Positions 35,071 to 42,719 are shown, counted from the first letter of the stretch. The stretch: 64,000 nt of DNA from Peptostreptococcaceae bacterium (GCA_030528605.1 JAUMYO010000002.1:1-64000); one strand, 5' to 3'. Made by a program: numbers and translations. Notes: generated by a model from the letters alone, not told the origin.

Positions 35071-35505
35071 TCATTCTAAAGCCAGAAGCTCACACTTCAC
35101 AACATCTTGCAAGCCTGATATCATTTCCGTTAATTGATGGATATTGACCTTCAATTGGGATATTTCGATCGTAATGGAAACATTCGCTATTTTATTGATC
35201 GGAATGTCTTGGTTGATCGTCAGGATGTTCGCATCATTCTCTGATAATATTTTTAATATTGACGAAAGGACTCCCTTCTCATGCATCAAAAGAAAGGAAA
35301 GGGTCGCTTTATTTCCCACCATCCCCTCCGATAGCGAAAACACCGAGTCTTTGTACTTGTAAAAAGTACTTCTGGATATTCCCACCTTTCTTACAACCTC
35401 GGTAACTCCTTGCTTAGGATCGATCCTTAACGATTCTTTTGCTTCTAAAACCTTTGTGAATACGTCCGGAAGTACGATACTTTCTATTACCAAAAATTTT
35501 TTCAA
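35071..35505 (-). CDS. ACT-domain protein, UPF0735 (PheB-like)
   Basis: A 144-residue protein of the UPF0735/PheB family. Residues 1-60 include a helix-turn-helix-like segment (TEVVRKVGISRSTFYKYKDSV). Residues about 70-144 form an ACT domain (LSFLLMHEKGVLSSILKILS, ending in DVVKCELLALE). ACT domains bind amino acids as regulators. Relatives sit next to homoserine or phenylalanine pathway genes in Bacillus (PheB), but no such gene is nearby here, so its ligand is unknown. It overlaps the upstream GIY-YIG gene by four bases. Confidence 0.85.
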   Translation of the reverse strand: MKKFLVIESIVLPDVFTKVLEAKESLRIDPKQGVTEVVRKVGISRSTFYKYKDSVFSLSEGMVGNKATLSFLLMHEKGVLSSILKILSENDANILTINQDIPINKIANVSITIEISQLKVNIHQLTEMISGLQDVVKCELLALE

Positions 35506-35771
35506 TCATCTTCCTCCCTCTTTTTTTCTTCAATAAGCAAAAGCTTCTGAGTTCTTGTCATCTGCTTGATGGCATACTCTCTTCTAAGAGCATCGGATTT
35601 TTGTGAAAAATTTTCAACATACACGATAGATACCGGCAATCTGCCTCGAGTACATTTGGATGCTTTCCCTGCATTGTGTGATACCAAGCGTTTTTCCAAG
35701 TCGATCGTATATCCCGTATATAGATATCCGTCAACGCATTTCAGGATATACACATAATGTTCTTTGATCAT
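35502..35771 (-). CDS. yazA: GIY-YIG domain protein, YazA/UPF0213 family
   Basis: A small (89 residues) single-domain GIY-YIG protein. The signature reads HYVYILKCVDGYLYTGYT, followed by the conserved Arg of DLEKRLVSHNAGK and ARYTRGRLPV-like KCTRGRLPVSIVYVE. A late Glu lies in ALRREYAIKQMTR. Proteins of this size are usually of unknown function despite the nuclease fold. In Bacillus yazA lies between yabB and rsmI. Here that position is empty and the gene sits between the CNNM gene and the ACT gene, with four-base overlaps on both sides. Confidence 0.88.
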   Translation of the reverse strand: MIKEHYVYILKCVDGYLYTGYTIDLEKRLVSHNAGKASKCTRGRLPVSIVYVENFSQKSDALRREYAIKQMTRTQKLLLIEEKKREEDD

Positions 35772-37033
35772 ATAAATATCCTTATTTTATTGATACGATT
35801 CTTCTCAACTTTTTCGACAATAAATTTATAGGATCTATAATGTATCATTTCTCCACTCTTTGGCAGTCTGCCGAGAACTCCGATGATAAACCCTCCAAAA
35901 GACTCAAATTCCTCCGATTCAAATCCGGTATTTAGAAGCTCATTCAGCTCATCAAGCCTCACATTTCCATTAACTACATATTCATTTTCCTTAATAAACT
36001 CAATATCCGATTCTTCTATTTCATCAAATTCATCATTGATCTCTCCAAAGATACTTTCCACAATATCTTCCATCGTAACAAGTCCGGCAACTCCTCCATA
36101 CTCATCCAGAACGATCGCCAAGTGATTCCGGTCTCCCTGCATTTGTTTGAAGAAGTCACTGATCTTTATAAATTCAAAAGTATAGATCGGCTCACGCATA
36201 TAATCGGCAACAGAAAAATCATCTCTTAAAAAATCATCGGACACTTCTCTAAAGAATAGATCTTTAACATATAAGAGTCCTACGATATTATCGATCGTAT
36301 CATCATAGACAGGAAGACGGGAAAATTTTTTGGATTGAAACATCTCAACTACTTCTTGATAGTTCGCATCAAGTGGTATGGAAAGCATATCCATTCTTTG
36401 GATCATAACATCCTTGATCCTTAGGTCGCCAAACTCAAAGATATTATAGATCATTTCTTTTTCGTCATGCTCCAATATCCCCTCTTGGCTGGATACATCT
36501 ACGATCGTTCGGAGTTCTTCGGAAGTAATAAACGGTTTTTTCTCACTTACATTACCTCCGAAAAGTCGAATGATCGATGCTGTGATCTTCGTTAATACAT
36601 AGATCAAAGGTGAAAAAACTTTTGATAAAAATAGAATGGGAGAGGATACGAATATCGATATCTTTTCAGTATATTGAACGGCAAGACTTTTGGGGGTGAT
36701 CTCTCCAAAAAGTAAGATCAAAAAAGTCATGATCGCTGTTACATATGCAACACCTTTTCTTCCTTCCGGAAAAAAAGAAAATGCCAATGCAGTAGCAACA
36801 GACGTTGCGGCGATGTTAACGGCATTGTTGCCCAGTAATATGGACCCTAACATCTTGTCCGGAGTCTCCAATAGTTTTTCGATCTTGTCCGCATTTTTTA
36901 TGTTATTCTCTGCCATATGTTTTAATCGGATCTTATTTATAGACATTAAAGCTGTTTCCGAAGCGGAAAAAAAACCGGACAGAAAGATCAATGCCACCAG
37001 CAATATAAACTCCATTATTATACCATCAACCAT
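35768..37033 (-). CDS. CNNM/CorC (HlyC/CorC)-family membrane protein
   Basis: A 421-residue protein of the CNNM/CorB type, implicated in Mg2+/Co2+ export in characterised relatives. The DUF21 membrane domain (about residues 7-190) has the conserved FSASETALMSINKIRL near the start and LFGEITPKSLAVQY near 112. Two CBS domains follow (about 205-330; RMDMLSIPLDANY, FSRLPVYD, LAIVLDEYGGVAGLVTMEDI). A CorC_HlyC domain ends it (about 345-420). GAGG lies 8 bases before the ATG. Its own promoter and a structured leader lie upstream, back to back with those of the Mg2+ channel gene corA. Confidence 0.9.
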   Translation of the reverse strand: MVDGIIMEFILLVALIFLSGFFSASETALMSINKIRLKHMAENNIKNADKIEKLLETPDKMLGSILLGNNAVNIAATSVATALAFSFFPEGRKGVAYVTAIMTFLILLFGEITPKSLAVQYTEKISIFVSSPILFLSKVFSPLIYVLTKITASIIRLFGGNVSEKKPFITSEELRTIVDVSSQEGILEHDEKEMIYNIFEFGDLRIKDVMIQRMDMLSIPLDANYQEVVEMFQSKKFSRLPVYDDTIDNIVGLLYVKDLFFREVSDDFLRDDFSVADYMREPIYTFEFIKISDFFKQMQGDRNHLAIVLDEYGGVAGLVTMEDIVESIFGEINDEFDEIEESDIEFIKENEYVVNGNVRLDELNELLNTGFESEEFESFGGFIIGVLGRLPKSGEMIHYRSYKFIVEKVEKNRINKIRIFI

Positions 37034-37144
37034 TTATAGACCTCATTCTTAAGATGGATTTATTTCTCCAAATATGTAACGAAAATAAGTGATGTACTTG
37101 TAGCTCTACAAGCAGTGTATCGCCATTCTATAAGTACATATGTC
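37034..37144 (-). promoter_or_regulatory. Structured 5' leader of the CNNM/CorC gene
   Basis: About 111 bases from the predicted transcription start to the ATG. An outer pair ATGTAC(TT) / (AA)GTACAT spans + coordinates 37,092-37,139. Inside it, stacked against the 3' arm, a short hairpin TTGTA-GAGC-TACAA can form. The AAG in the 3' arm is shared between the longer versions of the two stems, so they compete. About 20 unpaired bases (ATAGAATGGCGATACACTG) remain on one side. No terminator is seen before the ATG. It does not match M-box, yybP-ykoY or NiCo consensus as far as I can tell. Confidence 0.4.
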
Positions 37145-37150
37145 CTATCT

Positions 37151-37178
37151 ATTATACCATTCTTTTACTTTTCTACAA
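37151..37178 (-). promoter_or_regulatory. Sigma-A promoter of the CNNM/CorC-yazA-ACT-dnaG-rpoD run
   Basis: On the minus strand TTGTAG and TATAAT are 16 bases apart, and the -10 is extended (TGGTATAAT). The predicted start is near 37,144. No strong terminator is visible between this promoter and nadE, so it may feed the whole run, although internal promoters are likely. Confidence 0.75.
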
Positions 37179-37195
37179 CATTTTAAAACATTAAA

Positions 37196-37224
37196 TTGAA
37201 AAAAAGATTTTTGATTGATATAAT
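37196..37224 (+). promoter_or_regulatory. Sigma-A promoter of corA
   Basis: TTGAAA and TATAAT separated by exactly 17 bases, near-consensus. The predicted start is near 37,231, leaving a leader of about 155 bases before corA. The -35 regions of this promoter and of the divergent CNNM promoter lie only about 17 bases apart. Confidence 0.85.
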
Positions 37225-37230
37225 TAAGTA

Positions 37231-37386
37231 TCATCGATCTCTCTAATGAGATCATTGACGAACAGAACCGGAGCGATCGAAATATGATCGCACGATATCA
37301 AAGCATAGCATCCGTTTTATGAAATATACGGATCTTCCTTTTTAAATAATTTATTTCACGACAGTTTTTCGTCAAGAAAGGAAACT
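37231..37386 (+). promoter_or_regulatory. Structured 5' leader of corA with three hairpins
   Basis: Three consecutive hairpins with 6-bp perfect stems: GATCTC/GAGATC (37,236-37,253), GCGATC/GATCGC (37,273-37,291) and ATCCGT/ACGGAT (37,310-37,333). The third is followed after a few bases by CCTTTTT, so it could act as a transcription attenuator. A small ACGA/TCGT hairpin and the AAAGGA ribosome binding site follow. No M-box consensus is recognisable. Confidence 0.45.
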
Positions 37387-38328
37387 ATGATCAAGATCTA
37401 TAAGACCATCAATGATGTAACAAAAGAAATCAACGAACTTGATAGCGGAGTCTGGATCAATCTTACCAATCCTACGCAGAGTGAACTGGCAACGATCCGA
37501 TTACGCTATAATGTAGATGAAGGGCATCTAAAAGCGGCTCTGGACGAAGAAGAGAGTCCTCGTATCGATGTCGAGGATGAGAGCACTCTATTTATTATCG
37601 ACGTCCCTTTTCCTTACGAAGACGGTGTGAATAAGGGAGGGAGGATCTACGGAACGATCCCTCTGGGCATCATAATAAGTGAAGAAGCGATCATCACAGT
37701 CTCTACCAGCGAGATAAAGCCCTTGATGGATTTCATAAAGATGCGGGTAAAAGGGTTCCACACCGAAAAAAAGACCCGTATGATCCTACAGATCATGTAC
37801 AAGAACGCCACTTATTATCTTTTCTATCTAAAACAGATCGATCGGATCAGCGAAAGCATTCAGAAAGAACTCCATAAATCAATGAAAAATGAAGAACTGT
37901 TAGAATTGCTTTCTTTGGAAAAATCGCTTGTATATTTTACTACTTCGCTTAAATCAAATGAAATCGTTTTTGAAAAAATGATGCGATTAGACAGTGTGAA
38001 ACAATATGCGGAGGATAAGGATCTCTTAGATGATGTCATCATCGAAAATAAGCAGGCGATCGAGATGTCTGAGACTTACAGCAACATTTTGAACGGTATC
38101 ATGGGAGTGGTCGGATCGATCATCTCAAACAATCTAAACATCGTCATGAAATTCTTGGCTTCGATCACGATCATCCTGGCAATTCCAAATATCGTTGCCG
38201 GGATCATGGGAATGAACGTCAAAGTCCCTTTGGCAAACTCGCCTTACGGTTTCTTGGTCATGATGTGTATCATCATCGTACTGACCATCTCCGTTGGATA
38301 TTATATGTTTAAAAAAAGACTGCTATAA
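37387..38328 (+). CDS. corA: CorA-family magnesium/cobalt channel
   Basis: Pentameric divalent-cation channel. The 313-residue protein has a long cytoplasmic N-terminal domain (about 1-245). Two C-terminal membrane helices follow, separated by the selectivity motif GMN in IMGMNVKVPLANSPYG (about residues 273-289). The tail KKRLL is basic as expected. AAAGGA lies 6 bases before the ATG. It is divergent from the CNNM/CorC gene, pairing an uptake-type with an export-type family. The stop codon lies within the first arm of the following terminator. Confidence 0.94.
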   Translation: MIKIYKTINDVTKEINELDSGVWINLTNPTQSELATIRLRYNVDEGHLKAALDEEESPRIDVEDESTLFIIDVPFPYEDGVNKGGRIYGTIPLGIIISEEAIITVSTSEIKPLMDFIKMRVKGFHTEKKTRMILQIMYKNATYYLFYLKQIDRISESIQKELHKSMKNEELLELLSLEKSLVYFTTSLKSNEIVFEKMMRLDSVKQYAEDKDLLDDVIIENKQAIEMSETYSNILNGIMGVVGSIISNNLNIVMKFLASITIILAIPNIVAGIMGMNVKVPLANSPYGFLVMMCIIIVLTISVGYYMFKKRLL

Positions 38329-38376
38329 TAAACCCGCTTGACTCAGTTTTAGCTGAGGAAAGCGGGTTTATTATAG
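38323..38376 (+). terminator. Strong, probably bidirectional terminator after corA
   Basis: A 17-bp perfect inverted repeat (arms 38,323-38,339 and 38,360-38,376; core AACCCGCTT / AAGCGGGTT) with an inner CTCAG/CTGAG hairpin. T-rich sequence (TTTATTATA) closes the stem on either strand, so it can end both corA and the facing mtnN transcript. The corA stop TAA is inside the first arm. Confidence 0.88.
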
Positions 38377-38433
38377 CTTGAAGATCATTTGCCGGGATCG
38401 TTTGACCCGTAAATTTTTGAAAAACCGGATCAT

Positions 38434-38572
38434 TTATACTATTATTCTTTAAAACTAGCACTTAACAACATTTTTATTTTTTATAGCTTATATGGAATGA
38501 TGCCCCCGCCCGTTTCGTCGTTTCATTAGAACGGAAATGTATTGATATGCTTATTTTATGGATAATAGTATT
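38434..38572 (-). repeat. Dispersed repeat, copy C
   Basis: About 139 bases, read on the minus strand. Left end AATACTATTATCCATAAAAT, a middle with CATTTCCGTTC and a GC-rich GGGCGGGGG, then GCTATAAAAAATAAAAATGT, TTGTTAAGTGCTAG, and right end GAATAATAGTATAA. The two ends, ATACTATTAT and ATAATAGTAT, are inverted repeats of each other. It abuts the 3' end of mtnN (about 9 bases) and lies beyond the corA terminator. Confidence 0.75.
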
Positions 38573-38580
38573 AAGTGCGC

Positions 38581-39282
38581 TTACGATGTTTTTTGATCGT
38601 GGCTCAGCAATATCTTTAATATTTTGATAGAGTTATCCACCGCTGTCAAAATGAATTTATCGAATTCGATATTCGCTCCTGTACCGGCATTATCCGATAT
38701 CGAACGTATCACAACAAATGGTTTTTTGTTCAAATAAGCCGTGTGCGCTATACTCGCACCTTCCATTTCCGTTGCTTTTGCATCAAAAGTATCGACCAAA
38801 AACTTCGCCTTTTCCGGACTGGATATAAATTGATCTCCTGATACGATTATTCCTTTGACGACCTTGATCCCATCCCCCAGATCCGCATGTTCCATTTTAG
38901 TGATCATATCCGAATCGCTTTTAAAGTCAAAAGTATCCAGACGCGGGATCTGCCCCAATCGCTCGCCAAACATCGTGGTATCCACATCATGCTGTATCAA
39001 CGAAGTTCCTACTACGATATCTCCCGGCGAAACATCCGGGCTTACACCGCCTGCTACCCCTACATTGATCACCGAGTCAACAGCAAAGTCATCGATCAAT
39101 ATTTGGGTGCATATCGCCGCATTAACTTTTCCAACACCGGAAACGACTACAACAACGTCTCTTCCCCATAAAACTCCTTTTAGAAAGTGCATTTGAGCTT
39201 TATGAAGTTCTCCGGAAATAAGCATTTCATTTTTCAGTGCTTCTACTTCTTCGTGCATCGCCCCGATGATCCCGATCAACAT
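38581..39282 (-). CDS. mtnN: 5'-methylthioadenosine/S-adenosylhomocysteine nucleosidase
   Basis: Cleaves S-adenosylhomocysteine and methylthioadenosine, relieving product inhibition of methyltransferases. The 233-residue protein has GIIGAMHEEVEAL at the start with the catalytic Glu and the phosphorylase-type VSGVGKVNAAICTQ (about 62). VINVGVAGGVSP (about 88), TEMEGASIAHTAY (about 173) and the catalytic Asp in IRSISDNAG (about 196) follow. It overlaps the U32 peptidase gene by 7 bases. Its position behind the SAM-dependent TrmR is metabolically sensible. Confidence 0.95.
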   Translation of the reverse strand: MLIGIIGAMHEEVEALKNEMLISGELHKAQMHFLKGVLWGRDVVVVVSGVGKVNAAICTQILIDDFAVDSVINVGVAGGVSPDVSPGDIVVGTSLIQHDVDTTMFGERLGQIPRLDTFDFKSDSDMITKMEHADLGDGIKVVKGIIVSGDQFISSPEKAKFLVDTFDAKATEMEGASIAHTAYLNKKPFVVIRSISDNAGTGANIEFDKFILTAVDNSIKILKILLSHDQKTS

Positions 39283-40520
39283 ACCACATTCTCCTTTTCT
39301 GATCGCTTACGTATAATAAAATCTTTATTAGGCAAAACATCCAGATCCATCCAGACGAGCTCTTTAGGTCTTGGAGCAACTTCTATCGGCTCCATATTCT
39401 CACTATACATTCTTTTGACCGTCGTATAGATCGTTTCTCTCGTTCCCGGTCCGATGATCTCGATCTCATCATTTACAAAAACACGGTTTCTAATTTCAAC
39501 TTGCACCATATTTTTTTCCTGTTTTGTAACGACTCCGATAAAATCATAATTTCTTATATAAGAACCGGAGCCGTAGTTTTGAGAGTCACTGCTCGGCTTA
39601 TCTTTGTAGAAGCCATGCGTAAAATCGCGATAGCTGGCTTTCTTCACTTCTTCCAGCAGATCCGGATCAAATTTATAGTTGGCAGGATCTTCATAATAGC
39701 TGTCGATGGCGATCCGATAAGCTCTTACGATCGTGGCTACATAATAGGCGGTCTTGACCCTTCCTTCGATCTTTAGGCTGTCTATCCCCGACTCTACGAT
39801 CTCTCGTATCGAATCGATCAGACAAAGATCTTTTGAATTGAAGATATAGGTTCCACTCTCATCTTCTTCGATCGGAAAATATTCTCCCGGTCTTTTTTCT
39901 TCCACCAAAGAATATTTCCAACGACATGGGTGTGCACAAGCCCCACGGTTTGCATCTCTCCCGGTCATATAGTTACTCATCAGGCAGCGTCCGGAATATG
40001 AAATACACATTGCACCATGAACAAAGGACTCGATCTCCATATCTTCAGGTATCGAATCTCTAAATCTTCTTATTTCATCAAACGAAAGCTCTCGTGCGGT
40101 CACGATCCTCCGAATGCCTTGATCATACCAAAATCTGGCACTATAAAAATTTGTGTTGTTTGCTTGCGTACTAAGATGGATCTCCATATTCGGAATATGC
40201 TCTTTCACCATCATAAGCACGCCGGGATCCGCTACGATAACTGCATCTACATCGATCTCATCCAAAAACAAAAGATACTCTTTGAGACCCTCAAAGTCGT
40301 CATTATGAGGAATAATATTGAGTGTTACATATAGCTTTTTATTTCTTTCATGGCAAAACCGAATGCCTTCTTTCATCTCCTCAAAAGTAAAGTTTTTAGA
40401 AGCTGTACGCATACCGAAGCTTTCTCCCCCGATATAGACCGCATCCGCACCATAAATGATCGCTGTCTTTAACTTCTCCAGATCGCCTGCCGGAGCAAGC
40501 AATTCTACTTTTTTAGTCAT
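39276..40520 (-). CDS. trhP: U32 peptidase family protein, probable tRNA hydroxylation protein TrhP
   Basis: U32-family protein, 414 residues. It matches the YrrO/YegQ group that, with prephenate and an iron-sulfur cluster, makes 5-hydroxyuridine at tRNA position 34. Features are ELLAPAGDLEKLKTAIIYGADAVYIGG at the start (two blocks) and the family signature ESFVHGAMCISYSGRCLMSN (about residues 160-179). RGACAHPCRWKY then supplies two more cysteines, and SKDLCLIDSIREI follows (about 224). It overlaps trmR by four bases. Bacillus carries two such proteins beside trmR; only one is here. Older annotations as collagenase are unlikely. Confidence 0.85.
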   Translation of the reverse strand: MTKKVELLAPAGDLEKLKTAIIYGADAVYIGGESFGMRTASKNFTFEEMKEGIRFCHERNKKLYVTLNIIPHNDDFEGLKEYLLFLDEIDVDAVIVADPGVLMMVKEHIPNMEIHLSTQANNTNFYSARFWYDQGIRRIVTARELSFDEIRRFRDSIPEDMEIESFVHGAMCISYSGRCLMSNYMTGRDANRGACAHPCRWKYSLVEEKRPGEYFPIEEDESGTYIFNSKDLCLIDSIREIVESGIDSLKIEGRVKTAYYVATIVRAYRIAIDSYYEDPANYKFDPDLLEEVKKASYRDFTHGFYKDKPSSDSQNYGSGSYIRNYDFIGVVTKQEKNMVQVEIRNRVFVNDEIEIIGPGTRETIYTTVKRMYSENMEPIEVAPRPKELVWMDLDVLPNKDFIIRKRSEKENVVC

Positions 40521-41179
40521 TCAACTTCCTTTCTGTATTTATAAGTGATCGCAATACCGTCTCCTATCGGTACTAAAGTAGTAAAAAAATCATCGTTTTC
40601 TGATTTCAAATGATCGATATACTCATTCATTCTTTTATAGATCGTTCGATATCTCTTATCGACAGAACTTGCCGTCTCTTCAACGATCATCCCTTTATGG
40701 AATATATTATCGGAGATGATAACTCCGCCCGGTGAGACTTTATCAAAGATCAGATCAAAGAATGCTCGGTATTGACCTTTTGCAGCATCAATAAACACAA
40801 GATCAAATATTTGATCTTGTAATATCTCATGATCGGTCAATACATCTTGGTTATATACGACGATCCGATCTTGCATACCCATTTTATCAATATTCTTTTG
40901 AGCTTCTCGATATCGTATGACATCTCTTTCAAAAGAAATGATCTTTGAACTTGGATCGGCTTGAGTCGCCATCGCTATGGTCGAATATCCGATCGCGGTG
41001 CCGAATTCCAAGATCTTTTGAGGTTTCTTTATCTTGATAATACCGATCAGAAGATCAAGACTGTCTCGACTTATTATCGGTATATGATACTGTTGAGCAT
41101 AACTTTCAAGCTCAGATTGGATCTCAAAAAATGAAAAAGTTCTTTTCTTGATGTACTCTTGTATATTGTGCTTATCCAT
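40517..41179 (-). CDS. trmR: Class I SAM-dependent O-methyltransferase, probable tRNA 5-hydroxyuridine methyltransferase TrmR
   Basis: COMT-like O-methyltransferase, 220 residues, equivalent by sequence type and position to Bacillus YrrM (TrmR). TrmR converts 5-hydroxyuridine-34 to 5-methoxyuridine in tRNA. The SAM-binding motif is ILEFGTAIGYSTIAMA (about residues 56-71). An acidic motif appears in ISFERDVIRYREAQ (about 81) and the metal-binding Asp in DLVFIDAAKGQYRAFF (about 130) and ISDNIFHKG. The flanking mltG and U32 genes match yrrL-yrrM-yrrO, which is the main reason for preferring TrmR over a generic methyltransferase. Confidence 0.83.
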   Translation of the reverse strand: MDKHNIQEYIKKRTFSFFEIQSELESYAQQYHIPIISRDSLDLLIGIIKIKKPQKILEFGTAIGYSTIAMATQADPSSKIISFERDVIRYREAQKNIDKMGMQDRIVVYNQDVLTDHEILQDQIFDLVFIDAAKGQYRAFFDLIFDKVSPGGVIISDNIFHKGMIVEETASSVDKRYRTIYKRMNEYIDHLKSENDDFFTTLVPIGDGIAITYKYRKEVE

Positions 41180-42177
41180 TATCCTAAATATTTCTTTTTA
41201 TTTTTCAAATGTTCTTCATAGGTTACCGCAAATATTTGGGATCCTGTCCCATCATTCTTGGACAAAAAGTACATATATTCCGTCTCCGGATGCTCAAGTA
41301 CCGCTTGGATCGCAGTAATGCTTGGAGAAGCGATAGCAGTGATCGGGAGTCCTTTATACTTGTAGGTATTATACGGAGAATCGATCGCGATCTCTTCATT
41401 AGATAAGATCCATCTTCTTTCTTTTAGGATATATTGTACCGTTGCACAAGATTGTAACGGCATATCGATCATCAGACGATTGTCAAAAACAGATGCTACC
41501 AATGGCATTTCATCGGCAAGTGCCGCTTCTCTTTCAACGATCGAAGCCAAAATGATGACTTCGTTAAGGGTTTTTCCGCTGGCAGCTAATTTGGGCTCGA
41601 TCTCGGTAACATAGATATGATCAAAACTTTTCAACATCGTGCGAATGATATATTCTTCCCCATCCGATTCCTTAAAGTCGTATGTCAATGGATATAAATA
41701 TCCCTCTAATGATCTGATGCTCGGATCTTTGAGAAATGGAAATTCTTCAACGAAAATCGACGGGTCATTTACCAGCTCCATAAACTTATCTGAGCTCCCA
41801 AGCCCTTCCGCCTCTACTTTGTTTGCAATTTGGATCGCTTCCAATCCTTCTTGGACCACAAATTTTTTCCCACGAAAAACTTTCCCTTGATATAACATGG
41901 TTACGATCTCAGACGACGACATATTCTTTGAGATCATATAGGTTCCCGCTTTGATATTCGTCATCTGTTTATCTTCCGCATAATCGACCATCGCCTTCGC
42001 ACTGCGAATATAACCCAACTCTTCCAACTCTCTGGACACCCGGGTGAGATTGGATCCCGATCTGACAGTATATTCAAATTCAGCAGTATCGTTGCTATCG
42101 ATCGGTTCCATCGCACCGCCCGGACCTGAACAGCCTGCCAACAACAATACCATGACCAGTAATAACAGCTTTTTCAT
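41179..42177 (-). CDS. mltG: Endolytic transglycosylase MltG, predicted lipoprotein form
   Basis: Cuts nascent peptidoglycan strands and sets glycan length. Starting at ATG 42,177 (AAAGGG 5 bases upstream) gives 332 residues and a lipoprotein signal, MKKLLLLVMVLLLAGC, with a lipobox LAG-C at Cys16. The longer frame adds 8 unlikely residues. A LysM-like small domain follows (about 35-100). The catalytic domain has LEGYLYPLTYDF (about 158) and ILASIVEREAALADEM with the catalytic Glu (about 215). Most MltG proteins use a transmembrane helix rather than a lipid anchor. The stop overlaps the trmR start by one base (TAATG). Confidence 0.9.
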   Translation of the reverse strand: MKKLLLLVMVLLLAGCSGPGGAMEPIDSNDTAEFEYTVRSGSNLTRVSRELEELGYIRSAKAMVDYAEDKQMTNIKAGTYMISKNMSSSEIVTMLYQGKVFRGKKFVVQEGLEAIQIANKVEAEGLGSSDKFMELVNDPSIFVEEFPFLKDPSIRSLEGYLYPLTYDFKESDGEEYIIRTMLKSFDHIYVTEIEPKLAASGKTLNEVIILASIVEREAALADEMPLVASVFDNRLMIDMPLQSCATVQYILKERRWILSNEEIAIDSPYNTYKYKGLPITAIASPSITAIQAVLEHPETEYMYFLSKNDGTGSQIFAVTYEEHLKNKKKYLG

Positions 42178-42719
42178 ATTTCCCTTTCTGCTCCAAGGCA
42201 TTCCTGATGATAAAGAGCGATCGCCAAGATCGTTTTAGCGTCTCGGATCTTACCATTTTTTATCATATCCATGGTCTCAGATAACGAATAATGGTAGATC
42301 TCGATATCTTCGTCCTCATCAAAGCAAGGCTGACCTTGCTCTCCCAACTTTGCAAAATATAAATGACCTTGTTCGTTTGAAAAACCCGGGGATGTATAAA
42401 AACTTGTGACATACTTCAACGATCTTATCTCATAGCCGGTCTCTTCTTTGAGCTCTCTTCCGATCGCTTCAACAGGCTCCTCTCCTATTTCCAATTTCCC
42501 TGCAGGGATCTCGATCAGATCTTGCTCAACAGCCTTCCTAAACTGTTTCACCAAAACTATTTTATCATCCATAGTAACAGCCAATGCACATACCGCCCCC
42601 CGATGTTCCACGATCTCTCGAAAAGCTCTTTTCTTCTCATCGATCTGCACTTCATCACGATACACACTGATCACTTTCCCCGAATAGATCTCTTCACGAT
42701 TTATTGTTTTTTCTTTCAT
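42174..42719 (-). CDS. Nudix hydrolase, probable ADP-ribose pyrophosphatase
   Basis: Hydrolyses ADP-ribose or related nucleoside diphosphates. From ATG 42,719 it has 181 residues. The Nudix box fits GX5EX7REUXEEXGU exactly, starting in PAGKLEIGEEPVEA and ending in GRELKEETGYEI (about residues 85-110). The IPAGK segment and FYTSPGFSNE are typical of the NudF/ADPRase group. The open frame continues 71 codons further up inside recN with unrelated, Cys/Arg-rich sequence. GGAGAGGG sits directly before the chosen ATG, which overlaps the recN stop by four bases. Confidence 0.9.
   Translation of the reverse strand: MKEKTINREEIYSGKVISVYRDEVQIDEKKRAFREIVEHRGAVCALAVTMDDKIVLVKQFRKAVEQDLIEIPAGKLEIGEEPVEAIGRELKEETGYEIRSLKYVTSFYTSPGFSNEQGHLYFAKLGEQGQPCFDEDEDIEIYHYSLSETMDMIKNGKIRDAKTILAIALYHQECLGAEREI

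Noticed and set aside
37231-37386. M-box magnesium riboswitch before corA
   Set aside because: The position would suit it, but I cannot find the conserved M-box core, and the hairpins present are simple 6-bp stems. Kept only as an unclassified leader.
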